Source: an uncultured Jannaschia sp.
GTDB taxonomy: Bacteria; Pseudomonadota; Alphaproteobacteria; Rhodobacterales; Rhodobacteraceae
Reading direction: 5' to 3'
NCBI GenBank assembly: GCA_947494145.1
Contig: CANLTZ010000010.1
Span: forward strand, 62,001-126,000
Length of the DNA stretch: 64,000 bases
The position numbers and the translations under genes are program-made. Shown here in pieces: positions 16,715-24,112 of this stretch (the first letter of the stretch is position 1; every line of letters starts with the position of its first letter). The notes beneath the pieces were generated by a model. That model was not told the origin of the DNA. It did not search any database and saw only the letters and a program-made list of their open reading frames with translations.

Positions 16715-18954
16715 TCGAGACACGCGCGCTTCACGCCCGGATGGTGGGCGAAACCAAAGTGTTGGACGCGGTGGGTGGGCGCGACGGCCTGCGCGTTTTT
16801 CTGGGCGCAGGCACTGACCCCACGGCGGTGACGGCCAAAGGTGGGGTGGCGCCGCGGCAGGTCATTTCTGTGGCCAAGTCCCTCATGGTGCGCTGCGACT
16901 TAGAGGGGGAGGCGTGCTTGCCCCTGGCCGGGCAGGACACCGATTTGCAAGTGGCCCAGCCTGAACCACAGCTCCTTCGGGGCATGCGCGTGCTCATGGG
17001 CATTCGAAACGGCGAAGACGCGGGCCTTGTTCGTGATTGGCTGGCGCATCACGTGGCGGGACAGGGGGTGGATGCGGCGCTGATCCTGGATCGGACGCGG
17101 CCGGGTGAAGTGCCATTGGCGCCAGCCCTGGAAGCCGCCCTTGCCGGCGCGCCAGTGAACGGGCTGCGCAGGGCGGTCATCGTGACCTGCGCCTTGCCGC
17201 TTGGCGCAGGGTATGCGACCAGTGAGCGCCATCCCTTTCAGGCCCCGGACGCGCCGGGCAAAGATCGGATGATGCATCCTGGCGCCGACCCGTGGACGGC
17301 GCCCCTGTCGGAGTTGATCGTCCTGGAAGCTTTGCGCTGGCGCTTTCTGACACAGGCGCGCGCGGTGGCGTTCCTCGATGTCTCGGACTTGCTTGCGCCG
17401 ATGCCCTTGGGGCGCCGGGCCTTTGATATCATCGAAGGCGCCAAGGTGGGCGTCGTCTCGCTTGTGGGGCGCCGCATCTATCCGTGGCGGGTGCGCAATG
17501 GGCAGGCGGCGGGCTTTGGTGACCATGTCTGCGACCAGTTCGACAATCCCGGCGGTAATCGCCGCTGGGTCGCGGCGCCCGCGCGGTTGCCTGATGACGC
17601 GCCTTTCCGGTTGGTGCGGGTGGGCGGTCTGACGCCAGCGGAACGCGACGTGGCCTTCTTCTACCGTGCCATGGCCGCGCGCACGTCCGAGGCCGGTGAT
17701 CTGCCGCTGGCGCCCAAGGCGGGACTGATTGTGGACGATGACCTGCTTGCGCTGGCGCGCGATGGGTTCGGGGCGGACCCGATCCTGCCGCCGGTGTCGA
17801 AAAGTGCGGGCGGGGGGCTGCCCGCCGCCCTTCCCGGGCGCACGGCCATCGTCACCTGCATGAAGAATGAAGGGCCGTTCGTGCTCGAATGGGTGGCCTA
17901 TCATCGCGCCATTGGGGTCGATGATTTCCTTGTCTACACAAACGATTGCACCGATGGGACGGATACGCTTCTGGATCTGTTGCAAGATCACGGGCTCGTC
18001 GCGCACCGCGAAAACCCGTTCCGCCAGATGCCGGATTTCAAGCCCCAGCACGCTGCCCTCGCCGCTGCCGAGGACGAAAAGATCATGGCTCGCGCCGCCT
18101 GGGCCATCTGCATGGATGTGGACGAGTTTCTGAACATCCATGTGGGGGCGGGCCATCTGCGCGACCTTTATGGTGCCGTGGGCAATGCGAACATGATTTC
18201 CGCCACGTGGCGGCTATTCGGCAATGCCGACCAACATGGCTTTAGCGAAACGCCGACGCCCGAACGCTTCACCCGCTGCGCGCCCCAGCTTATCCGCAAG
18301 CCGCACCAGGCTTGGGGCTTCAAGACGCTGTTTCGCAATCTGGGCATGTATCGCAAGATGGGGGTGCATCGGCCCAAGGGGCTTAAGCCGGACCTGTGGG
18401 AACAGATCGACTGGGTCAACGGCTCCGGTCGGCCCATGCCGAAAGAGATGCTGCGCACCGGTTGGCGGTCGACCCTTGAAACCTATGGCTACGATCTGGT
18501 GACGCTGAACCATTACGCGGTCCGCGATGCGGAAAGCTTCTTGGTCAAGCGCGACCGGGGCCGGGTCAACCATGTGGAGCGGGATCAGGGCCTGGGCTAC
18601 TGGTTTCGCATGAACAATAACGCGGAAGAAGATCGCTCCATCCAACGCAAGCTGCCTGCCATGCGGGCCGAGATGGCGCGATTGCTGGCGTTGCCCGGCG
18701 TGGCCGAGCAACATGCCGCCTGCCTTGCCGCGCACCGCAAACGCATAGCCGAATTGCGGGCAGGGGACGCTTTCGCCGCGTTTTATACCGAGATCACCTC
18801 ACCCCGGATGGAGCGGCTCAGCCGGTTGCACGCGCATTTCGGCGCCAATGTCTTCCTCGCTGGACCCGATTCTGTGCCGGACGACGTGGCCTTCGATGAA
18901 CACGCGCCCGACTTCTTTTTCACCGTCGGGGACGTGGACGAGACGGCGCATTGA
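16711..18954 (+). CDS. Two-domain glycosyltransferase family 2-like protein
   Basis: A 747-residue protein. The C-terminal half (from about residue 380) is a clear Glyco_tranf_2_4 domain: AIVTCMKNEGPFVLEWVAYH, CMDVDEFLNIHVG as the DxD site, MGVHRPKGLK and LNHYAVRDAESFLVKRDRG. The N-terminal half resembles a worn copy of the same fold (MGIRNGEDAGLVRDWLAHHV, VAFLDVSDLLAP) in which the metal site reads DVSD, so it may bind but not catalyse. It is coupled to the upstream glycosyltransferase. It is probably a surface polysaccharide enzyme; the substrate is unknown. Confidence 0.8.
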   Translation: MIETRALHARMVGETKVLDAVGGRDGLRVFLGAGTDPTAVTAKGGVAPRQVISVAKSLMVRCDLEGEACLPLAGQDTDLQVAQPEPQLLRGMRVLMGIRNGEDAGLVRDWLAHHVAGQGVDAALILDRTRPGEVPLAPALEAALAGAPVNGLRRAVIVTCALPLGAGYATSERHPFQAPDAPGKDRMMHPGADPWTAPLSELIVLEALRWRFLTQARAVAFLDVSDLLAPMPLGRRAFDIIEGAKVGVVSLVGRRIYPWRVRNGQAAGFGDHVCDQFDNPGGNRRWVAAPARLPDDAPFRLVRVGGLTPAERDVAFFYRAMAARTSEAGDLPLAPKAGLIVDDDLLALARDGFGADPILPPVSKSAGGGLPAALPGRTAIVTCMKNEGPFVLEWVAYHRAIGVDDFLVYTNDCTDGTDTLLDLLQDHGLVAHRENPFRQMPDFKPQHAALAAAEDEKIMARAAWAICMDVDEFLNIHVGAGHLRDLYGAVGNANMISATWRLFGNADQHGFSETPTPERFTRCAPQLIRKPHQAWGFKTLFRNLGMYRKMGVHRPKGLKPDLWEQIDWVNGSGRPMPKEMLRTGWRSTLETYGYDLVTLNHYAVRDAESFLVKRDRGRVNHVERDQGLGYWFRMNNNAEEDRSIQRKLPAMRAEMARLLALPGVAEQHAACLAAHRKRIAELRAGDAFAAFYTEITSPRMERLSRLHAHFGANVFLAGPDSVPDDVAFDEHAPDFFFTVGDVDETAH

Positions 18955-19120
18955 ATGCTTCAAGGCGCCGTTGGCGTTGCGCGATGTCGTGGGGGACGCT
19001 GCGGAGTGCCCGGATATGATTTGGTAGTCGCACTAGAAAAACTAATGCGAAATTCGACGTGACTGACCGCATTCTGAGAGCTGCCTGGCGATGCACCAGG
19101 CCGATATCTAGCCGTATGTC

Positions 19121-19202
19121 TGGAGCCCGCGGCGAGACTCGAACTCGCATCTGCCTTCCGATTATCTTTGTCCTGGTTCGAAGCCAGGGGGGATACGCGG
19201 GC
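19121..19202 (-). tRNA. Divergent tRNA-like gene lacking a D arm (possible pseudo-tRNA)
   Basis: An 82-base stretch with a perfect 7-bp acceptor stem (GCCCGCG with CGCGGGC), discriminator T, an encoded CCA, and a canonical T arm (GCGAG-TTCGAGT-CTCGC). The middle is abnormal. Only 7 bases separate the acceptor from a perfect CCTGG/CCAGG stem with loop CTTCGAA (anticodon position TCG), and about 23 bases lie between that stem and the T arm. I can draw no D arm. Its 5' end lies one base after the CCA of the tRNA-Arg-like gene. It is either a decayed tRNA or an unusual tRNA-like RNA. Confidence 0.45.
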
Positions 19203-19203
19203 A

Positions 19204-19280
19204 TGGTGTTCCTAGCAGGACTCGAACCTGCAACCTCCGCATCCGCAACGCGATGCTCTGTCCGGTTGAGCTATAGGAAC
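19204..19280 (-). tRNA. tRNA-Arg, anticodon GCG
   Basis: A full cloverleaf: acceptor GTTCCTA/TAGGAAC, discriminator A, encoded CCA, D stem GCTC/GAGC with GG in the loop, T arm GCAGG-TTCGAGT-CCTGC. The anticodon stem TCGCG/TGCGG has two wobble pairs, and the loop TTGCGGA puts GCG at 34-36, which reads CGC and CGU. A20 and C35, arginine identity bases, are present. Bacteria normally read these codons with an ACG (inosine) tRNA, so GCG is unusual. Confidence 0.8.
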
Positions 19281-19602
19281 AATTTGAGGAATGAGTGGCG
19301 TCACGATTTCGCAGGGAAGGCGTGATCAGCTGGAGACCTGATGTCCCCGGCTGTCGGGGCAACATCAGATCTCGGTGATACGCAAGCGCGCTATGTCGAA
19401 CCGATGTGACATGGGGGTGTTCCCTCGTGAATAGAGGTCTCGATAAGGCAGTGGCAAGTGTCAGTCAACATATGAATTCCTTAACTGGGAAGATTTTTCT
19501 GCACCAGATGTGAGGGCTGGGGCGGCTTGGTCGCCACGCGGTCGGCAGGCGAATTCTACGGCAGCAAAATTGAAGGCTTGATCGCCGAGACTTATACTCT
19601 AA
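19281..19602. other. Non-coding stretch between tRNA genes and the Nudix operon
   Basis: I see no gene in these 320 bases. GC content falls toward the right end, which is AT-rich just before the palindrome at 19603. It should contain the tRNA promoter (reading left) and the operon promoter (reading right). A GC hairpin CCCCGGC-TGTC-GGGG lies near 19344. Confidence 0.5.
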
Positions 19603-19616
19603 TTAGTAATTACTAA
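19603..19616. promoter_or_regulatory. Perfect 14-bp palindrome, probable operator of the Nudix operon
   Basis: TTAGTAATTACTAA reads the same on both strands and ends 14 bases before the ATG of the NrtR-like regulator. NrtR-type proteins are known to bind AT-rich palindromes near their own promoters. Autoregulation by the adjacent gene is the simplest reading. Confidence 0.55.
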
Positions 19617-19630
19617 AATGAATATTATAG

Positions 19631-20305
19631 ATGACAAGCCTAGACCAATACCCGAAGCCCAGCGTCGCCGTTGACCTTGCCATCCTGACCATCGTTCAGG
19701 GGCAATTGAAGGTCGTGCTGGTTGAACGCCCGGCCGACGACGTTGCGGGCTGGGCCATGCCCGGTGGTTTCGTGCATGTCGATGCCTCACTTGAGGCAAC
19801 GGTCACCAAGGTCTTGCATGAAAAGGTTGGTTTGAAAGGCGTCCATTTCGAACAACTTGCCACCTATGGCGCGCTGACGCGCGACCCTCGTGGACGCGTC
19901 ATCAGCGTGGTCTACCTGGCCCTCTGCCCCGCTGCTCAACTGGGCGAAACGCCCTTGGCCGACCTCACCGTCGACTGGCCCGGGGAAACCGGCGGCGTGG
20001 CCCAGGCCCTTCGCGACGCCACCCTGCTGCCGCTGGCCTTCGACCACGGGGCTATCCTGGGTGATGTGGTCAAGCGGCTGCGCGGCAAGCTCGACTATTC
20101 GCGCATCGCCTTCGCGTTCCTGCCGGACCGCTTCACGCTCCGCCATGTCCAAGAGGTGCATGAGGCCATTTTGGCCCGTCCGCTGAAGAAACCCCCGTTT
20201 CGACGCAAATTGCTCGACCGGGGGATGATCGCCCCCACGGGCGAATTTGAAACCGGCGGCGCCTATCGCCCCGCCGAATTGTACCAAGTCAAGCCAGAGG
20301 AGTAG
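19631..20305 (+). CDS. NrtR-like regulator: Nudix domain plus winged helix
   Basis: A 224-residue protein. The N-terminal Nudix fold (to about residue 145) holds WAMPGGFVHVDASLEATVTKVLHEKVGL. Against the Nudix box, the REUxEE part reads KVLHEK, so catalysis is probably lost, as in many NrtR-type sensors of ADP-ribose or NAD intermediates. The C terminus has the winged-helix pattern FTLRHVQEVHEAIL, KKPPFRRKLLDRGMI and GGAYRPAELY shared by this family. It begins an operon with an SPFH protein 4 bases away and an NAD-kinase-like protein. A palindrome sits just upstream. Confidence 0.8.
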   Translation: MTSLDQYPKPSVAVDLAILTIVQGQLKVVLVERPADDVAGWAMPGGFVHVDASLEATVTKVLHEKVGLKGVHFEQLATYGALTRDPRGRVISVVYLALCPAAQLGETPLADLTVDWPGETGGVAQALRDATLLPLAFDHGAILGDVVKRLRGKLDYSRIAFAFLPDRFTLRHVQEVHEAILARPLKKPPFRRKLLDRGMIAPTGEFETGGAYRPAELYQVKPEE

Positions 20306-20309
20306 AGCC

Positions 20310-21329
20310 ATGGCCCAGATCAAACGCTACATCGTTGCCAACCAGTTGCGCGCCGAGGCATCCAAGCACATCCAATACTTCCGCAACGGCACCCTCGTGA
20401 AGTCCGGGCGCGGCCTGTCCTTCTGGTTTGATCCCAACGGTGCCTCGCTCACCGAAATTCCCATGAACGACCGAGAGTTGGTCTTCATGATCAAGGGGCA
20501 ATCGTCGGATTACCAGGACTTGGCCATCCAAGGCTCCGTGATCTGGCGCGTGGCCGATGCCGACCGCATCGCGGCCCGGGTCGATTTCGGGATCGACGTC
20601 AACAAGGGCAATCGCCTCGACAAGCCGGAAGAGCAGATCAAATCGGTCCTCACCGGTTTGGTGCGTGAATTTGCGGATACCTATCTGAAGGACAAGGGCG
20701 TGCGCGACTTGCTGGAAGCGGGTTTGGCGCCCGTGCAGGCCGCCATTGCCGACGGGTTCGAACGCGATCCGACCCTGGATGTCATGGGGCTTGAAGTGGT
20801 CAGCATCCGCGTCGCGGCCCTGTCGCCAAGTTCCGAGCTGTCGCGCGCCTTGCAGGCGCCGACTTTTGAGAGTTTGCAGCAGAAGGCCGATGAAGCGACG
20901 TTTTCGCGACGGGCCCTGGCCGTCGACAAGGAACGGGCCATTGCCGAAAACGAGTTGCAGAATCAGATCGAACTGGCTGCCCGCCGCAAAGACCTGATCG
21001 CCCGCGAAGATGCCAATGCCCGCTCCGAGGCGGAGGCGAAGGCCGCCGCCAAGCAGATCCTCGTCGCCGCTGATGCCGAGGCCAAGGTCGTCGCTTCCGA
21101 GGCTGAGGCAAGCCGCATTCGCGCCGTCGAACAGGCGGCGGCGGATATGGAAAAGGCGCGCATGGACGCCATCGCCAATGTGCCGCCCGCCGTGATGTTC
21201 GCGCTGGCCGCGCAGCAATTCGCGGGCAAGCTGGAAAAGGTCGACAGCCTCACCGTCAGCCCCGATATGCTGGCCGGTCTGGTGAGCCAAGCCAAGCAAT
21301 TGATGGCCAACCCATCATCGGAGACGTGA
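20310..21329 (+). CDS. SPFH/band-7 domain protein with long coiled coil
   Basis: A 339-residue protein. An SPFH (stomatin/flotillin) domain covers roughly residues 10-200 (VRFEL-like strands, VIWRVADADRIAARVDFGID, VREFADTYLKDKGV, DVMGLEVVSIRV). Then comes an Ala/Glu-rich coiled coil (about 210-300) of the flotillin type with many EA repeats. I see no N-terminal membrane helix or signal peptide, unlike most bacterial stomatins, so membrane attachment would need another means. It has an AGAGGAG site overlapping the end of the Nudix gene and is followed one base later by the kinase-like gene. It probably forms an oligomeric scaffold; the cargo is unknown. Confidence 0.82.
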   Translation: MAQIKRYIVANQLRAEASKHIQYFRNGTLVKSGRGLSFWFDPNGASLTEIPMNDRELVFMIKGQSSDYQDLAIQGSVIWRVADADRIAARVDFGIDVNKGNRLDKPEEQIKSVLTGLVREFADTYLKDKGVRDLLEAGLAPVQAAIADGFERDPTLDVMGLEVVSIRVAALSPSSELSRALQAPTFESLQQKADEATFSRRALAVDKERAIAENELQNQIELAARRKDLIAREDANARSEAEAKAAAKQILVAADAEAKVVASEAEASRIRAVEQAAADMEKARMDAIANVPPAVMFALAAQQFAGKLEKVDSLTVSPDMLAGLVSQAKQLMANPSSET

Positions 21330-21330
21330 G

Positions 21331-22221
21331 ATGGCCCTGACCCCGCGTGTCGTACTCGTCAGCCGTGAGACGGAATATGCCGCGCTTCTGTCTCGGCATG
21401 GGACGCGGGGGCAGGCGGCGTTCTTCTTGTCGACGCGCGGCCAGAAGATCGAAGACCTGGAGGCGCGGGATGCTTTGCAAACCCGCGCCATCGCCGCTGC
21501 GAAAGACGCCATTCCGTCCGACTGGCCCTTCGCCCATGTCACGCGCGATGATCTGAACCGCTTTCTGTTCGGGCCCGAAGATATCGTGGTGCCTATCGGG
21601 CAAGACGGGCTGGTGGCTAACCTGGCCAAGTATCTGAACGGTCAGCCTGTGATTGGCGTCTCACCTGACCTTGCGAGCTCGGAGGGCGTGTTGACACGGC
21701 ATGGCGTCGACCAATTGCCCGCCTTGATCAAGCGCACCGTCAACAGCGATATCGACCTGCAACCGCGCGCCATGGTCGAGGCGCGGGCGGGTGAAGGGCA
21801 GAGCTTGCTCGCGCTCAATGAAGTGTTCATCGGCCACCGCTCTCATCAATCGGCCCGCTATGTGGTGCGCGCCAACGGGGCCGAAGAGTTCCAATCCTCC
21901 AGCGGGATGATCGTGGCCACAGGGACGGGTCTGACGGGATGGGCCAAATCCATCATGGCCGCCACCCATCGCAGCTTCGACATCGCCCCCGATGATAGCC
22001 GCGCCGCCTTCTTCGCGCGCGAACCCTGGCCTAGCCGAACCTCTGGCTGCGACATTGCCGCCGGCGAAATTGCGCAAGACGGTCGCCTGATCCTGCTGTC
22101 CCGCATCAACGAGGGCGGCGTGGTCTTTGCCGACGGGATCGAGCAGGATTTCCTGCCCTTCGATTGGGGTGCGGAAGCCCAGATCAGGGTGTCGAACAAG
22201 CGGCTGTCACTGGTTGTCTGA
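21331..22221 (+). CDS. Divergent NAD-kinase-like protein
   Basis: A 296-residue protein that keeps the outline of the NAD kinase fold. The usual GGDGT motif reads GQDGL (residues 90-94, in IVVPIGQDGLVANL), the NE/ND motif is ALNEVFIG (161-168), and the TPTGSTAY-like segment is ATGTGLTGW (196-204). The changes at GGDGT make activity or substrate uncertain; it may bind NAD or a related nucleotide without phosphorylating it. Its ATG follows the SPFH stop by one base, so the three genes are one operon. With an NrtR-like regulator, a link to NAD metabolism or NAD-based stress response is inferred. Confidence 0.72.
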   Translation: MALTPRVVLVSRETEYAALLSRHGTRGQAAFFLSTRGQKIEDLEARDALQTRAIAAAKDAIPSDWPFAHVTRDDLNRFLFGPEDIVVPIGQDGLVANLAKYLNGQPVIGVSPDLASSEGVLTRHGVDQLPALIKRTVNSDIDLQPRAMVEARAGEGQSLLALNEVFIGHRSHQSARYVVRANGAEEFQSSSGMIVATGTGLTGWAKSIMAATHRSFDIAPDDSRAAFFAREPWPSRTSGCDIAAGEIAQDGRLILLSRINEGGVVFADGIEQDFLPFDWGAEAQIRVSNKRLSLVV

Positions 22222-22430
22222 TTTGGTGGTTGTTGGATCTGTGGGTGGCGTGGCGGTTTGGACGGCGGAGGTGCCGCGATTGGTCTGACGCATGGCGGTT
22301 TAAGTGGAGACCGTGACAATCAGTGTCCGGCTTGGGGCCGCATTTTGGAGATCTATTTCTGGTCGGCGGGACGAAGCTGACCTTCGGTGCAGTTTGCCAA
22401 GATTGGCGTTCTCCGAGCGGGGTCTGAGCA

Positions 22431-22958
22431 CTATTGCAACGCAAGCTTTCGAACAACGATCGTAAGAGATGCGGTTTGGAGATAGGCAGAAGTCGCATCA
22501 TAGGTCCCGGGGCGCAACTTGATTGGTATACTTGGTGCGACAAGGTCATCACCGATTTCTGCGGCCTGTATGATCCGCATTTCACCAGGTTCGGGAATTT
22601 TGATACTGATGCGTTCCGCTCGTTCGCTGGAAATTAGCTGTTCGAGTTGCTTGGAATGCAACACAGGCAGGATTTCGCGTTCATCATTCACCCCTATCCA
22701 TTGAACTAAGTAACCGCCATTTAATTCCTTTGTGGTTATCCATGACACACGCCCGACGTCTCCTCCGAGAACGTATCCCGTATCTTGGCCACAGCTTATT
22801 GGGCCAATCCAGTCTGAAATATCGCACGCTCGACTGTAGTCACTGGCATCTTCGCCATGTGTCTCAGATGTTCGCCCTTCTGTTCCGCGCCATGACGACA
22901 AGGACTTTTTCGCAAGTAGAAGAAAAGGCCCGCCTTCAGTATCAATCCAATTATGCAA
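22431..22958 (-). CDS. Imm21-like immunity protein
   Basis: A 175-residue protein resembling the Imm21 family of polymorphic-toxin immunity proteins: HNWIDTEGGPFLLLAKKSL at the N terminus, DYSRACDISDWIGPISCGQD, TGYVLGGDVGRVSWI and GGYLVQWIGVNDE. No ATG fits; the frame opens with TTG at 22958 (an in-frame TAA lies just upstream), with AGGG about 12 bases before. Base composition is clearly less GC-rich than its neighbours, which suggests transfer. It stands alone without an intact toxin gene. Immunity function is inferred from motif memory only. Confidence 0.55.
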   Translation of the reverse strand: MHNWIDTEGGPFLLLAKKSLSSWRGTEGRTSETHGEDASDYSRACDISDWIGPISCGQDTGYVLGGDVGRVSWITTKELNGGYLVQWIGVNDEREILPVLHSKQLEQLISSERAERISIKIPEPGEMRIIQAAEIGDDLVAPSIPIKLRPGTYDATSAYLQTASLTIVVRKLALQ

Positions 22959-23122
22959 TTCTGGAATGCGCCCTTATCATTTTCCATCTCTCACCCGGAG
23001 CCGACACTGGTGCAGGTGCGACAAGATGTAAACATGGGTTCCAAACTGCCGACCCTCAATCATCAAAGTTCCAATACGTGTGCCGATGCTTTGTGGCCCA
23101 TCCAAAACGCATCCACTCCGCA

Positions 23123-24112
23123 TCACCCATCGCAAATCCCCCGCAAACTCTGCCAGGCTAGGTCATCGAGCGCGGGCAGTGGGGGTGAGGTCGGGGGTGT
23201 GCCAAGTTCCAGTGACGCAGCCTCGGCATAGGGCGCCCAGGCGAGGCCCGTGGCGGCAAAGGCGGGGCGCAAGATGACCTCATCTGGTTGCGGCGGGTCG
23301 GCCAGCAACAGCGCCTCCACATGGGCTGTGATAGCCCCGTCACCCACCTCGCCCGAAGCGAGCAGGCGACCCAGTTCCAAAGCGCCGAGGCCGCCCAAGA
23401 AGCGGTCAAGCGGGGGCCTGTCGCGCGCGCCGAGCGCGGCCGTCAGCACGTGGCCCGCGGTCACGTCCGGGTCGTCGCGTTCCACCAGCGGGGCGTCCGA
23501 CAGCACGATCAGTCCCCCCGGCAGGGCCAGGGCCGGGACGGGCAGGTCGCGCAGCACTGTCAGCCGCGCGGGTGTGGTCGGCAGGACGCGGTCCTTCAAG
23601 GTCGCTAGCGCTTCAGAGCCCAGGATGGTGCCGCAGGGCGGGCCCGTCAGCAGCGTGATTTCCGCCAGCATCCGCTCGCCGATTTCCACCCGGGCCGGGC
23701 CCGGCATGACATTGGCCGCGTGGTCGCGGAGCGCGCCAGGCAGCCACATCAGAAGTGAGCCCACGGCAAAGCCCGACACCAGCCCCACCGTCAGACGGCG
23801 GATGCGGCCTGGCTTCCGGCGGCCCTTTTCCACCGCGTCGATCACCCGGTCCAGCGCCTCGCTCATCTCGGGCTCTTCGATGTCGAGTTGTTCGCCTGAT
23901 GCCGTCGAGGGCGCGTAGCTGGCGGGCATCGTGCCGGGGTTGAGCCGGATCAGAGCGGGCAGCGACCAATGCGTCAACGGCGCGCCTGCGCGGTCTTGCA
24001 GCACCAGTTCCGCCTCGCCAATGGCGACATAAACATCTTGGCGTTGGGCGTCAGCCGCCGGGCGCCAGAGGCCCGGCGCCTCCAACCGCTCGATCCCGTC
24101 GAGGGCGGTCAT
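23123..24112 (-). CDS. Membrane protein resembling an inactive M48-type protease
   Basis: A 329-residue protein. One membrane segment (about residues 108-127, LTVGLVSGFAVGSLLMWL) separates a cytoplasmic part from a C-terminal domain. That domain reads like an M48 peptidase core, VPALALPGGLIVLSDAPLVERDDPDVTAGHVLTAAL, but the zinc motif HExxH is absent. The N-terminal 60 residues (DVYVAIGEAELVLQDRAGAPLTHWSLPAL) may be a small beta domain. The start at 24112 overlaps the stop of the acyl-CoA ligase (ATGA), so the two are coupled. Function is unknown; a regulatory or scaffold role is possible. Confidence 0.6.
   Translation of the reverse strand: MTALDGIERLEAPGLWRPAADAQRQDVYVAIGEAELVLQDRAGAPLTHWSLPALIRLNPGTMPASYAPSTASGEQLDIEEPEMSEALDRVIDAVEKGRRKPGRIRRLTVGLVSGFAVGSLLMWLPGALRDHAANVMPGPARVEIGERMLAEITLLTGPPCGTILGSEALATLKDRVLPTTPARLTVLRDLPVPALALPGGLIVLSDAPLVERDDPDVTAGHVLTAALGARDRPPLDRFLGGLGALELGRLLASGEVGDGAITAHVEALLLADPPQPDEVILRPAFAATGLAWAPYAEAASLELGTPPTSPPLPALDDLAWQSLRGICDG

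Noticed and set aside
19027-19120. A third tRNA downstream of the tRNA pair
   Set aside because: A CCTGG/CCAGG stem is present but no T arm or acceptor stem can be drawn. A separate stem TCGCACTAG/CTAATGCGA near 19027-19049 may be a terminator-like structure.
22796-22987. 63-codon ATG frame at the start of the Imm21-like gene
   Set aside because: It is in another frame from the Imm21-like motifs and has no family features, although its ATG shows that the true start of the immunity gene is uncertain.
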